Shown: positions 10,661-21,915 of the stretch, in pieces | Layout: every line of letters starts with the position of its first letter | How positions within the stretch are numbered: position 1 is the first letter of the stretch | NCBI GenBank assembly: GCA_963921825.1 | Contig: OY997589.1 | Span: 77,732,523-77,796,522, forward strand | From: Erodium maritimum | Taxonomy: Eukaryota; Streptophyta; Magnoliopsida; Geraniales; Geraniaceae | Reading direction: 5' to 3' | Length of the DNA stretch: 64,000 nt | Made by a program: the position numbers and the translations under genes | The notes under the pieces: generated by a model | What the model saw: the letters and a program-made list of their open reading frames with translations, nothing else | Database searches by the model: none | Told to the model about the DNA's origin: nothing

Positions 10661-10890
10661 TATAAAGCCAACAAGGTGGAATCGAAGGATAGAATTTTAT
10701 GTGTTCTTTATTTTATGTTTTTATCAATTGTTTATCATAATTTATTTTTTTGACATTTATCACCATAATATACAATAATTACCACTAAAATACGAAACAT
10801 TTATCAAATCAAAACATTACGTTTATTAAACCAATGCATGTTGTTTTACACTGGTAGTGTGGGGATAAGGGACACAAATTTGAACGCGTA
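10661..10890. other. AT-rich spacer with TTTATCA repeats
   Basis: Contains several TTTATCA/TTTATCATAA words resembling the reverse complement of the tandem repeat at 8950-9290. Nothing else recognised. Confidence 0.35.
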
Positions 10891-10974
10891 AATACAAGAA
10901 TGGATCCAATTAAAGGAGGAGCAATAGTAGAGAGTTATGTCACCGAATCGGGTCATTGTTATATGTTAGTGCCA

Positions 10975-11015
10975 ATCCCACATCGGCGAAGATATATTTG
11001 GTTGATGCTTTAAAT
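10975..11015 (+). promoter_or_regulatory. USE plus TATA promoter (pol III spacing)
   Basis: ATCCCACATCG (10975-10985) matches the plant snRNA upstream sequence element RTCCCACATCG. TTTAAAT (11009-11015) follows after 23 bp. In plants about three helical turns between USE and TATA mark pol III genes (U6, 7SL), about four turns pol II snRNA genes. Thus the arrangement predicts pol III transcription starting about 31 bp downstream, at 11040. A second copy with the same spacing lies at 24187-24146 on the minus strand. Confidence 0.6.
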
Positions 11016-11039
11016 TGGCATGTTGTGAACACAACAATC

Positions 11040-11095
11040 GCCGAGCCAGTTAACGTGGGCTTGTGATCAAGTGAGGCATTAAAGGGGTTGAATGT
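11040..11095 (+). ncRNA. 7SL-like RNA 5' fragment
   Basis: The predicted start reads GCCGAGCC, then GTTAACGTGGGCTTGTGATC. From memory this resembles the 5' Alu domain of plant 7SL (SRP) RNA, in which a GCCGAGC start and a GGCTTGT-A/G loop are conserved. Only about 55 nt are shared with the copy at 24121-24060; after that the sequence differs and no S domain is seen, so it is a promoter-plus-head fragment rather than a working SRP RNA gene. The adjoining gypsy LTR may have cut it. A SINE-like family with a borrowed snRNA promoter is an alternative. Confidence 0.4.
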
Positions 11096-11544
11096 GTGTT
11101 GAATTGGAGGATTCAAGTAGTGGTATGGGTTCGTTCGTCCGCTTCGGTGGAGTCAAAACACTAAGCTTGCCTACGCCCTCAGGTCAGAAGGCACTCCGTC
11201 CTCCATGGATGGCTAAAGCAATCTGAAACCCATCTTGATATTCAATGGAATTCGATTGAGCGTGCAATGTGCCTGCGCTCTCACGAACCGCCTAAATCCC
11301 ACTCTTGATGAAGCTGTCCCACCATGTTCACCACACAAACATCACCTTTTTGGCTCGGGGAAAAGAAGGCCACGTACGCACGCTGACCGCCACCTCAGCT
11401 TGTTGACTGTAACGGCCTCAACGGCTCGGACGTGGGTGACAGTCTGGCGCCACGTGGCTGCTGCGACGTCGTCTTGCCTTCGTGCGCGTCTCATTTACTT
11501 ACTCATACGGCGTCGTGTGGTCTTCCGTCTTCGCGAAGCCTGAC
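11096..11544 (-). repeat. Probable 3' LTR of decayed gypsy element
   Basis: On the minus strand a purine tract (CCGGGGGAGGAGCA) directly downstream of the chromodomain coding region is followed by TGTCAGGCTTCGCG, the expected polypurine tract and LTR start at 11544. The far edge near 11096 is inferred from where homology to the 7SL-like repeat stops. The resulting length of about 450 bp is near the 467-488 bp LTRs of the related chromovirus at 47930. Confidence 0.45.
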
Positions 11545-11559
11545 AATGCTCCTCCCCCG

Positions 11560-14500
11560 GAGAAGCTTGTCCTCAAGCTTCAACGTCGATCCTACGGCCC
11601 GGAAATCGGCCTCGGAGGTAAGAGATGTCTTCCCATGTGGCGTCCTCTGGCATTGATTCCGTCCACTGTATTAATTTTTGTACCACTGCCTGGTTGTTAC
11701 GCCTGATCATTCTGGTGTCCAAGACCCTGAGCGGCTTGATATTGAACAGGCCGTCCTCTGAACATTCCGACAGCGCCGCCACGGCTGATTGATCATTCCA
11801 AAGATTCTTTTTTTAGCAGCGATACATGGAATGTGGGTTCGTTTCGCGAACTCTCTGGCAGCCCAAGAGCATACGCCACCACCCCCACCTTGGCAATGAT
11901 CTCAAAGGGCCCAAAGATGCGAGGCGCCGACTTGAGATTCTGGCGCATGCTCACTGTGTTCTGCCTGTAGGGCTGTAGACGGAGATAAACCCACTCCCCC
12001 ACCTCAAAACTCCTCTCTGTCCTCTTCTTGTTGGCCTGGACCTTAGCACAGTTTCTTGTCGTGGTCAAATTGTCGCTGAGCAATTCCCAAACGGCTTGTC
12101 GGCTGGCCGCATATTCTTCTATCGATACCACTCTGGTGGTGAAGATCGATTGCGCTGGTGATAGTGGAGGATATCCGTATAGAGCTTCGAACGACGTTGT
12201 TCTTAGAGCGTTGTGGTAGGTCGTATTATACTAGAACTCGGCGAGGGAGTCCCACTGTGCAAACTTCGTTGGCATTTGGTGCGCTAGCAGCCGGAGATAG
12301 TTTTCCACACACTGATTCACGCTCTCTGTCTAGCCATCAGTTTTCGGGTGATACGCGGTGGAGAATTGGAAGTTGGTGCACAAGAGTCAAAATAGCTCTA
12401 GCCAGAACTAACCGAGGAAAACGCGATCACGATCCGACATCATTCTCTGTGGCATGCCAAGAAGGTTATACACGTTATCGAGGAAGGCCTGAGGTACCTG
12501 TGCCGTGGTGAACAGATGCTTCAATCCGACCAAATTGCTATACTTGGGGAAGTGATCAACGACCATACAGATGGTCTCAACGGCGCCGGACCTGAGAAGA
12601 CCCTCTATGAAATCGAGGTTAATGTCCTCCCAAGGCCGAAATGGAACATGGAGTGGCTGGAGAAGACCATCGTACACCACCGTCTCCCCCTTGCATCCTT
12701 GACACGTGTCGCACTCCGACACCAATGTTCTGACCTCCTGAGCAAGGCGAGGCCACCAGAAATGTCCCATGACGCGCTGCAACGTCACTCTGACGCCGGA
12801 ATGACCACTTAAGGACGAATCAGGCAAGGCCTTGAGGTTGCATTTCTAGATTCCTCTATTACTGCCGACATAGACCCTCCTGTTGACCATCTAAACTCCT
12901 TGTTGCTACATGCAATCGGGAACGCTGTTGGGATTTAGGCATAGCCTCTGGATCATGCCCTCATCCTCGAGACCGCCCTGGTAACTCTCTGTAACTTCTT
13001 TAATCCATGTGGATACCACCGCGATTGCCTGATTGAGATCGCAATGAGCTCCCTAGGATAGAGCATCAGCCATGCGATTGATCGCGCATGTGTTGTACTC
13101 AGTCCTGTAGCTCAAACCAAGCATTTTTGCCAACCATTTGTGATATGCCGTGGTCACTAACTGTTGCTCCTCCAAGTACCTAAGGCTCTTCTGATCGGTT
13201 CTGATGATAAAAGCGCCCTGCTACAGGTACATGTGCCATCGCTGCACCGCTATCAGCACAACCATCATCTCCTTCTCAAACATTGATAGACCCACATTTT
13301 TTGTCCTTAGAGCTCGGCTGAGGAATGCTAAGGGTTGTCCCTCCTACATCACCACGACTTAGATTCCCTTATCTATAGCGTCAGTCTTGATTACAAAGGT
13401 CTTGTTGAAGTCCGGCAAGGCCAATACAGGCGCGACGATCATGGCTTACTTCAGTTCATCGAAGCTAGCTTGCTCACGTTCCATCCACTGAAACGCATGA
13501 TCCTTGCGAAGAAGATCGGTCAATGCGCGGGCGATGGTGCTGTAATCCTTGACGAACCTCCGATAGTACGTCGACAACACTAGGAACCTGCGCACCTCAC
13601 ACTGATTTTTAGGCCTTGACCATTCCTTCACAGCACACACCTTGTCTGGATTAGTGGCGGCACCGTCATCGGAGATATAGTGGCCCAGATATTCCACCGA
13701 TTTGACCCAAATGCACACTTCGACCTTTTAGCACATAGGCTCTGTTCTCGCAACCTCGTGAATATTAGTTGTAAATGTTCGTGATGGGTCTCCCAATCCT
13801 TGCTGTAAACCAAGATATCGTCGAAAAAGACGCGCACGAACCTCCTGAGATAATCCTTGAAGGTTGTTCATCAGTGATAGGAAACTCGTCGGAGCATTAG
13901 TCAGGCCGAAGGGCATAACTCGGAATTCATAATGCCATTCGTGCGTGCGGAATGCGGTCTTTGGTTCATCATCTTCATCCATTATAATATGATGATACCT
14001 CGCGCGTAAGTCAATCTTTAAGAACTATCGAATGGCGGCCAATTCATCGAGAAGCTCTCCGACGGTGGGAATCGGAAAATGATCCTTGATCGTGATCTCG
14101 TTCAAGGCTTGGTATTCAACGCAGAAGCACCACGTTTTGTCCTTCTTTTTGATGAGTAGAACGGGGAACGGCAGAGCTGTGTTTGATAATGCCCGAGCTC
14201 AACATCTAGTCGATCATGGCCTTTATGGTGTTTTCCTGTGCCAAGTTGTACTTGTATGGTCCGATTTCCAGTGGAAGGCTCCCGACATCAGTGGAATGTG
14301 GTGGTGGTGTCCTCGACATGGCGCCAATTGGGTGGACGCCCAGAACCCATCATCAAATCAAGCGAGGCACGCGGTCAATGATGGCTCCTCCACTCGAGCT
14401 TTGTCCGACACCTCGCTCGCTGGCAAAATTGACCCACATACAAGGCATGACCCTCCTTAACCTCCTTTCTCAGGCTCCGGTCACTGATCAACTGTACGAG

Positions 14501-14590
14501 TTTGGAGTTGCTCTACTCAGGCAACATGTGCTCGCCGCCTGCAACGCTAATCTCTATAGTTCTTTTCTTGAAATCAAACGTAACTGTAGA
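11560..14590 (-). pseudogene. Ty3/gypsy chromovirus pol, decayed
   Basis: Read on the minus strand from 14590: a protease-RT linker (EVKEGHALYVGQFC), reverse transcriptase with [21 protein letters not shown] and the catalytic [10 protein letters not shown] block (13837-13800), RNase H (13000-13450), integrase zinc region and core (12827-12408, HSGVRVTLQRVMGHFWWP, CDTCQGCKGE, SDRDRVFLG), integrase C-terminus (12131-11793, FEVGEWVYLRLQPYRQNTV) and a chromodomain ending ATWED (11782-11573). Many stops and frameshifts separate these. The C-terminal part is closely similar to the complete element at 47930-53537, so both belong to one chromovirus lineage. Gag and the 5' LTR are missing; the sequence abuts a LINE ORF1 at 14590. 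Confidence 0.85.
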
Positions 14591-14599
14591 AATTCCTTG

Positions 14600-16715
14600 G
14601 TTTCACTCTGGTGATGAGGAAGGCTGAGTCTGCAACTGAGTTTCATAAGTGTAGGGACTATTAAGCTTTGAAGATCAATATAGCTAATTTGTTTGGGAGA
14701 AGATGAAGATTGTAATTGTGGTTGTTGTTGGATTCTTTCATTAATAGTGTCAGAAGCAATCCCCAAAGAATTTTCCTCATGAATGTATGACCAGTGAATA
14801 TTCTCAGCTTGTCTTGGTGTTGGGAAGTCATTAATGTTCTGCAAAATTGAGGTTTTTTATATCAACTACTTGAGTCCCTTCCATAAATCTTTCATCATCC
14901 TGTAGAGTATCACTCAAACCCAATTGAGAAAAAGGTGAAATGTTTGGATCCTGTTGCTCTTGAGGAGGGGCAAAAAGGTCTGAATATGAGGACTTAGAGG
15001 ATGATTCAACTAGCATATCTGAGTCATTATCTGAGGAAATAGTAGAGCTCAAAGCAGGGATCAAAGCACTATCCACAGAGGATATCAAGACTTTGTAAGC
15101 TTTCTCTCCTAGAGAGATTACAACTTCTTGAGAAACAGGATTCAGCTTGAAGGAGTGGACCAAAACATAGTTAATATCAACATAGGTACCTTTTTTAGAG
15201 ATTGGGTGAGTGAAAACCATTGTCCCAATATTAGCAGTGGCTACTTGGAATGTTTCCTCACACCAGCCTTGTAATGGTATACCATGGATACCAATTCAGG
15301 TGAAAATTCCTCCAATGCCACATAAATGATGAAATCCATGGATGAAAGATAGCCATGTATGCAGCCATTGCCCATTATCTGTCATCATTTCTTTGTCAAA
15401 TTTCTCATCAAGACAATAAACTAGAACAACCTTATTTCCCAAAGCCTTAACCTTAATCTCAAACACCCCTTGTAATGCTATTTCTCTCATAATAGCTTCC
15501 ACTGAGAGATTTAAATGAGTAACTGCAAGATGAGCCTTAAGGAGAATGTGAGCTTGTTCAAAGACAATTGAACCTCTGTATTTAAAATTAGAGTTGCTTT
15601 TTCTTTCCTTGAAAGACTGAGAATGAGAATTAAAATCTTGCATTGCAGTTTTTGGTTTTTTATCCCAAGCCTCAATGAGAAAGAGCTTATGGTTGGAAAG
15701 AGTCTGACCATTAAAATTATCTATTGCCTCAAGTAAAGCTTCTCTTCTCAAGAAATAAACAAACCCAAACCATTTGCCTTTTGAGTTTGGTTTTTGAGCA
15801 ACCATTGATTTGGAGTAGCCTTGCAGACTTCCAAAAGCATCTTCAAGCTAACCAGTTGAAGAAAAGGCTGGGATATTGTAGAGAAAGGCAGGATAAAGTT
15901 TGCTCTTAGGATTAGCTCTAGGATTGTGCCCCCATTTTCTTTTCTTGTAGGCAGTAGATGGATGGACATATTCCAATCTTGGAGAAGGGTACCCCATTGT
16001 GGAAGAGTCTTGTTGATTAGTCCTTTGGTGCTGCTCTTGAATAGCAGAAACCACCAAGGACTTAGGAAGTCTTTCTTGAAGCCTTACTTGCCTCTTATCT
16101 ATCTGAATCTCAGATTGATTGTTCCTTCTAACATAGACTTGATCTTGAACATTTTTTATCTTGTAATTGAGGGTATGAATGTTGTGTCTTTGATGAAATG
16201 AGGGGGTGGAGTCTGTACAAAGGTAACAGGCCTAAAAAACTTATCATAGAACATTTTTTGCTTATCTATTAGTTTTGGATGGCCACCTGGAGAATATTGC
16301 TGAATTTTGTCAGAAGAAGAGGTTGAATACTGTCTTGAAATTCTCCTTTTGTTCTTGATCCCTTTCCTAGTAGAAATGGCAGCAGGATGTTTGAATCCTC
16401 CACCACAAAGATCTTGCAATGTTAACCTTGCCCCCAAATAGACAGCTTTTGTTGCATTGTTTTCCCCCCATTTAATTCTCTATTGACAGATATGAAGATG
16501 GACTTGGAAATTCCACACAAGTCCTCTACGGACAGAGAAGATGATGAACTTGATGATCTGGTTAGATGCATTCTCCTACCCTTTTTAGCAGCCTCAGACA
16601 CATCCTTCCTCAAATAGTTGTGAGGCTTTCGTGAAGTGAAAGTGTGCTGCAAACCGCCTGGCTTGATGAGAGGCATGATGATACCTGGTGAGATCAACTC
16701 CATCCTAACCGCCAT
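14600..16715 (-). pseudogene. RRM + DUF4283-like LINE ORF1, decayed
   Basis: From 16715 downwards the minus strand reads a serine-rich N-terminal region, then, after frameshifts, an RRM with RNP1 KWFGFVYF and the helix AIDNFNGQTLSNHKLFLIEAW (15805-15296), then a segment with VLVYCLDEKFDKEMM and WLSFIHGF, and, in another frame (15220-14831), VFTHPISKKGTYVDINYVLV followed by VVISLGEKAYKVLIS. That order, RRM followed by the W/G-rich DUF4283-like block, matches BNR-type plant LINE ORF1. At least four breaks are present. The C-terminal end is lost at 14600 where gypsy sequence starts, so the junction is a truncation or rearrangement rather than a poly(A) tail. Confidence 0.65.
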
Positions 16716-16729
16716 GACTGTGAAATATT

Positions 16730-17339
16730 AACCCAATCACTCGTCCATAGGGCCCATATTCGAATAGACGAGGGTGCTTCCCGCCCATCCGGTTGCACAA
16801 TCACAAACACCAGACCCCAGTCTCCTTTTTGCACATGTTCATTTACCAGAACCACTGATCTAATGTTATCTCCAAGCTCGAAGAAGACAAAAGAAAATCA
16901 AAATATTCGAAGTATCCATAGCTGATGTATAGTAGCAAGTTCAACTCACCAATACCATTGATATATGGTAGTAAAACCGGGGAGTAAATTTCAACTATAA
17001 AAATAAAACAAAAGAGATGAAGGAAATTAAAATGTGAACCCATCCAAGTAAAACTAAAGAATATGAGCCGGAGATTGACAAAGAAACCAAAGAACCCTCA
17101 TGATTTGCATAAGTGTATATATGTGAAGATGAGAAATCTAATACAAACCATGTCTTAACCTAAGAACCGTGAGAACCAATCTAAGCCATCTATTTTAAGA
17201 GGGATGATATACAATTGAGTTGTTGACTGCAAAAAAAAAAACAATACTTTTTAGTAAAACTATCATATTACTTTTTTTTACTTCTATATGTGAAATATGA
17301 AACCAAATCTTATATTGAACATGATTTTTAACCATACAA
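16730..17339. other. Intergenic, no feature recognised
   Basis: AT-rich sequence with no supported reading frame; a run of thymines/adenines at 17230-17280 is low complexity. It ends at the 9-bp duplication flanking the Mutator MITE. Confidence 0.4.
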
Positions 17340-17348
17340 TACAAACAA

Positions 17349-17859
17349 GGGGAAACCTCAAAAACATGCCCTCGAACGACTTTTCTTAGCAGAAACATGC
17401 TGTGGCTACCTTTCTTTCTCAAAAACATGCTTATACATTTTGTTTATTATCAAAAAGTACCGACTTATGTTTATTATTTTTATTTTTCCGTTATTTTGGA
17501 CGGAAAACGAACATGTGCTCGATGCACAGTCTTTATATTTATCATAAATACTGAAATTGTCCATATTCCTCTAGTCTAAATATTGGATATGGTCGTACGA
17601 GTGTTCAACTTCTTCTCCGGAATTTCATTTAGATGAGGGAAATAGGGACAACTTTAGTATTAATGATAAATATAAAGACTGTGTGTCGAGCACGTGTTCG
17701 TTTTCCGTCCAAAATAACGGAAAAATAAAAATAATAAACGTAAGCCGCTACTTTTTGATAATAAACAAAAGGTATAAGCATGTTTTTGAGAAAGAAAGGT
17801 AACCACAGTATGTTTCTGTTAACAAAGGTCGTTCGATGGCATGTTTTTGAGGTTTTCCC
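17349..17859. mobile_element. Mutator-like foldback MITE (long TIRs)
   Basis: A 511-bp element with terminal inverted repeats of roughly 225 bp (17349-17575 against 17859-17635) around a loop of about 60 bp. The termini GGGGAAACCTCAAAAACATG and its inverse differ at one base. The flanks are a perfect 9-bp duplication TACAAACAA (17340-17348 and 17860-17868), diagnostic of Mutator-type transposition. No transposase is encoded; the two arms give mirrored open frames with the same predicted peptide, which are a by-product of the inverted repeat. It lies about 60 bp from the end of the NAC gene. Confidence 0.9.
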
Positions 17860-17921
17860 TACAAACAATGATGTACGTGATGATGAGTAACTAGCACATT
17901 AACATCCATCTTTGCTAGCTA

Positions 17922-19217
17922 CTAACTCCATAGTCCTTCTATAAAATCAAAATCCAATGGTGCTGAATCTTCGTTGAACCCTAGCCCACCCCATAGCACA
18001 CCATCATCTGAACCATCAACAATTAGACTTCCTAGATAATCATGATGGCCAGAAGTTGATGTCGTCCGTTCTTGCATGTGCACCGGTCGATCGGTTGTTG
18101 GAAAATCCCAGAACACATTTGGAAAATCAGGTAATGATGGAACACGAGTGTCAGTCATCACGATGGAATCACGATCACCTAATGACGATGAAGGGTAGTG
18201 ATGATCATGATGTTCTAAGGAATCAACAGACCGGATGGATATCATCCCTTGATGATCATGATTAGGCTCAACCGGAGCCGGAGCAAGAGAACCACATGCA
18301 ACTATATCGTTCATTTCTTCTTCCACAATACGGACTGGATCAACGGAATGATCAGAATCACATGCTACTATATCATCCACTCCTTCTACTTGGCTTTCAA
18401 GCAAATCGACCAGTTCTCGATCATCATCATCATCATCCTCCTCACAAATATTAGTACTTGATTCTGTCTTCATCCCGACTTCTTGATGGCTGGGAGTACT
18501 TGTAACTATATCATCTTCCATGAGAAAATCAAGTAGTTTCCTTGCAATATTCGGAGCTACAACTGTAACGACACCATCACCACCAACATGATCATCACTA
18601 GTAGCACAAGTAGTGGTAAAGGATCGCATCTTCTTCATCAAAAATTTGTTCTGTAATGCATCGTCATCATCATCATCATGGACTAGAAGCTTTCTTTTAG
18701 AGGATGGTTTCTTGTGGATCTCGCAGATGACATAGTCTTGCAAGCCGTCTTGGAGAAGAGAGTACTCGTTCATGATCCAATGACCGTGCTCTTCACGTGA
18801 GTAGCCTGAACCTTTCTCCGGTACAAAAGAGAAGTACCTCTTCAAACCCTTCAACTTCATGCCGTCTTCACATCGGAACGCCACGTCGCTGCTCTTTTGC
18901 TCCTTCCAAGTCCCGACGCCGACCCTCCCCTTTTTGTAACATGGCTTATCCGAGGAACCGTCCAAGAGTGTCCAAGGATTGCTGTCCTTGTCGTAGAGGT
19001 GGATGTTTCTGATCTCTGGAGGTTGAACCCATTGGTCTTTGAGCTTGATACTCTCCACCAGAAACCCTAGCAGCTCCTCCGGTTCTGGCCGAAACACATA
19101 CCCCACTGGTATCACGTACTTGCCTCGCTGGTTACGGTTATGCATATTCACGTAGGAATATATATGATTTCCTAAATGATTGATTGACTTGCAAGAAATA
19201 GCAAGTGTTTTACACAC
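17922..19217 (-). CDS. NAC-domain transcription factor
   Basis: A single open frame of 431 codons. The N-terminal third carries the NAC domain: subdomain A as VIPVGYVFRPEPEELLGFL (family: PPGFRFHPTDEEL), then IRNIHLYDKDSNPWTLL, then the DNA-binding region with RYFSFVPEKGSGYSREE and a C-terminal subdomain E as WIMNEYSLLQDGLQDYVICEIHKK. The rest is acidic, with two aspartate runs (DDDDDD near residues 184 and 266) and a likely activation region; no membrane segment is seen. NAC proteins are plant-specific nuclear regulators of development and stress. Substitutions at usually conserved positions (for example VGYVFRPEPEE) mark it as a divergent lineage-specific member. ATG 19145 (MHNRNQRGKY) is a likelier start than 19217 because the domain begins just after it. 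NAC genes usually have introns, so an intronless copy may be retroposed. Confidence 0.75.
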   Translation of the reverse strand: MCKTLAISCKSINHLGNHIYSYVNMHNRNQRGKYVIPVGYVFRPEPEELLGFLVESIKLKDQWVQPPEIRNIHLYDKDSNPWTLLDGSSDKPCYKKGRVGVGTWKEQKSSDVAFRCEDGMKLKGLKRYFSFVPEKGSGYSREEHGHWIMNEYSLLQDGLQDYVICEIHKKPSSKRKLLVHDDDDDDALQNKFLMKKMRSFTTTCATSDDHVGGDGVVTVVAPNIARKLLDFLMEDDIVTSTPSHQEVGMKTESSTNICEEDDDDDDRELVDLLESQVEGVDDIVACDSDHSVDPVRIVEEEMNDIVACGSLAPAPVEPNHDHQGMISIRSVDSLEHHDHHYPSSSLGDRDSIVMTDTRVPSLPDFPNVFWDFPTTDRPVHMQERTTSTSGHHDYLGSLIVDGSDDGVLWGGLGFNEDSAPLDFDFIEGLWS

Positions 19218-19689
19218 TTCTTGAAATAGTCTTATCTTATATGCGTGTGTCCGATTTTTTATGTAAATAAAACCGAATGAACGGTTTTAAATGTAAAAGT
19301 TATCGGTAATTTCTAATTCTCACAAATTATACAAGTTTATAGGGTAATTTTTTGTTCCTCCCCCCCCCCCCCCCCCTACCTCTGTGTCAAACGTGCTCCC
19401 CTGCCCTCGTGATTCACTCCCTGATATTCGCCATGTCAAATCCGTCATCCACTCACTACACCTTAAAGTTTTATTTTTGGCCCAATTAAAATAAGTGAAT
19501 CGGTAATAAAAGTTTTATTATCAACCCGTTTTGTTTGAATCGGTAATGGAACTTTTGATTTTGAGTGTGCTACTATATACTTACAAATTTGTTGCAAAGA
19601 TTGTTAAGCCGCAGAGAATGTGTTAAATATAAGGTCTAAGGAATATAAAATGAGGAACTTACCCTTTACGGGAAGTGGGCTCTCTACAG
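19218..19689. other. NAC upstream region
   Basis: AT-rich sequence containing a poly(C) run of about 18 bp near 19360-19377 and two similar GAATCGGTAAT words (19496 and 19538). It should hold the NAC promoter (minus strand), but no confident TATA box was singled out. Confidence 0.4.
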
Positions 19690-19914
19690 TTTTGAAACCC
19701 TAGCCCCCTTCAGCGCCGTACCCTCTTCTCCCTCGTCGGTGACAGCCACGGCTACGGCCATGGTCGTTACCGGGGGAGGCTCCTCTCCTCTCTTCCCGTT
19801 TTTCACTTCTCTCTTCTTCCTTCCCTTTGCCTCTTTTTACCCGGTTATGTCGCCTTCGTCTGCGACTCGGTGTCTTGGTCGACTCCTCCTCCTGTCTCTG
19901 TAAGTGGGATCGTC

Positions 19915-20070
19915 TTGGACCTGTAGGCTGGTTGTTGCTGTGCTCTCCACAATCTCCCTTTTCCTCTGGACATGTAGGTCGGTTGTTGCTGTGCTCTCCA
20001 CGATCTCCCTTTTCTTCTTGACCTGTAGGCCGGTTGTTGCTGTGGTGTCCAAGATCTCCCTTTTCCTCCG
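19915..20070 (+). repeat. 51-bp tandem repeat, 3 copies
   Basis: Three units with GTAGG(C/T)(T/C)GGTTGTTGCTGTG at 19923, 19974 and 20025, an exact 51-bp period. Because 51 is a multiple of three the unit stays in one frame, but no protein is supported. Confidence 0.85.
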
Positions 20071-20334
20071 TCTCCAACCGGCGAGTGGTGCTGCGAGTGG
20101 CATTCAAGCCTTGGCCGGTGCTCTCGTCCCAAAGCAGTCAGTGGGAAGCATTTTCCTCACCTTCCGGCGTGGATCGTTGCTGCCTTGGGGCTTGTGCTCC
20201 CCGTCCTCGAGCGCTCGGAGTTGCGTGGTCGACTTCGTTTCGTGGAAGTTCAAAGGCGGATGGGAAAGGCAGGGTTTTGTCCGGGTAGGGTTCTTCCAGC
20301 GGATCGGGTCGGGCTAGGTTTTATCTCCTGCAGG

Positions 20335-20515
20335 TCGGGCCGGGCCTCTGGGCTTGGGCTGGTTTGGGCCTACTCAGGCCTGCTGTGGCTGGGCAGGTGT
20401 GTTGGATCTGCTTAGGCCTGTGTGGCTGGGCAGATCTGTTGAGCCTGCTTAGGCCTGCTGTGGCTGGGCTGTTTTGTTGGGCCTGCTCAGTCCTGGTGTG
20501 GCTGGGCTGGCTGTC
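20335..20515 (+). repeat. About 50-60 bp G/T-rich tandem repeat
   Basis: Roughly three to four imperfect units around AGGCCTGCTGTGGCTGGGC separated by TGTTGG(G/A)CCTGCT. Non-coding. Confidence 0.65.
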
Positions 20516-21605
20516 TTGGCTCTCCGGCAGAGTGTGATGGGGGCGGGTCAGATCAGTTCTGGCCGTGGGTCATTCTTCCTCAGCTCCCTTGATGAGGATT
20601 TTCGGGAATCTGAGCCGTTCTTGCTTCCGTGGTAGTGCTCCTTCAGCTTCGCTAAGGTTCAAGCTTCCACTCTCTAGATCCGACAATCTCTACTGGTATT
20701 AGTCGTGGGACGCGCTTCTTGGATCAGGATCGACGTGGTTTCGGCATGTCTGCGTCGCTAGAGTTTGGTGCTTTCACCTCGGTGGTTCCGCCCGTTATTC
20801 TGCCTTGGCAGTTCTTCTGCTCCTGGGGAGTTTCTTTTGGGCCTTTCTCAGAAGAAGATCTGAGGTTTTGGAGGGTTGAGTACGGGTTACTTGGTTTGTT
20901 TCGTCCCTCTCGGACTCAAGGGTGGAGCGTCTTTCAGATCATTGGAGGTTTCTAGTTCCGGCTTTGGTCGTGGGACATGCTTCTTCATCCTCCCGGGTGG
21001 GGATTGTTGTGGAGCTGTTCTTCCTGCTTTTGGTGGTTCGTCTGCTTCCCTAGTGTTTCGCTCCAGATCCGGTCGTGGGACGTGCTTCTTCAGCCTCCTG
21101 GGTGAGGATCGTCGTGGGTTTGGTGTTGCATCGTGGTACTTATACTGATATTTCCTTCTCTGCAGCTTAAGTTTTGTATCCCTGCTTTACCCCTTTACCG
21201 TTTTCGGTTTTATATGCTTTTGCTTCCTTCCACTTTGTGGTTAGGTCTCGCCGCTTTAAGGTGTTGGCCGCCGGTGGGGTTTTAGGACTTTGTGTCTTTC
21301 AGTTGTTTTCTTACTCGATTCGTTTTAAGGGGTTTATGTGTTCTAGTGGGTATTACCCATCAAGACTGTCTTTAACGATTGCGGTGTTGATCGTCGATGT
21401 GTTACAACTCGTCTTCAGTCTGAGTGACTGGATGATGATTCTAATGAGACATGGTGCTTCACTAGCTTAGGCTGTTTGTTTTTTTGTTATATTTCAGTAT
21501 CTCTTGCACTTAATGGATGACAAATAAGTGTTAAAGACCTTTCCTTTTTTTGGAGCGCTTCATGACTGTAAAATTCGGGTGTTAGGACCTTTTTTTATTT
21601 TTTCG

Positions 21606-21915
21606 GTTGCTTGCTTCTGGGTCTGCGTACCCTTTCATTACTTTTGGGTATGCGTACCCTTGCTTTGCCTTTGGGTCTGCATGCCCTTTCTTAGCCTCCG
21701 GGTCTGTGTACCCTTGCTTTACTTCTGGGTCTGCGTGCCCTCTCTTTCCTTCGGGGTCTGTGTACCTTTTCTTTGCTTCTGGATCTGCGTACCCTCTCTT
21801 GTCTGTTGTTGGTCTTCCCCGCGGTGGGACTGTGACTCTGGGTCTACGTACCCATTCTTGGCTCCTGGGTCTATGTACCCTTACTTTGGCTCCCGGGTCT
21901 GTGTACCCTTTCTTT
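21606..21915 (+). repeat. 27-bp tandem repeat, about 10 copies
   Basis: The core GGGTCTGCGTACCC recurs at 21619, 21646, 21673, 21700, 21727, 21754 and 21781, then, after a 59-bp interruption, at 21840, 21867 and 21895. The 27-bp period keeps two frames open and yields peptides of nine-residue repeats (GSAYP followed by four variable residues); I treat these as repeat artefacts rather than a protein. Confidence 0.85.

Noticed and set aside
17397-17868. Two similar 60-79 residue peptides on opposite strands
   Set aside because: They are the two arms of the inverted-repeat MITE.
18056-18265. Open frames antisense to the NAC gene
   Set aside because: They are shadows of the aspartate/serine-rich NAC C-terminus.
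19362-19377. Poly(C) run as a functional signal
   Set aside because: Simple homopolymer; length may also be a sequencing artefact.
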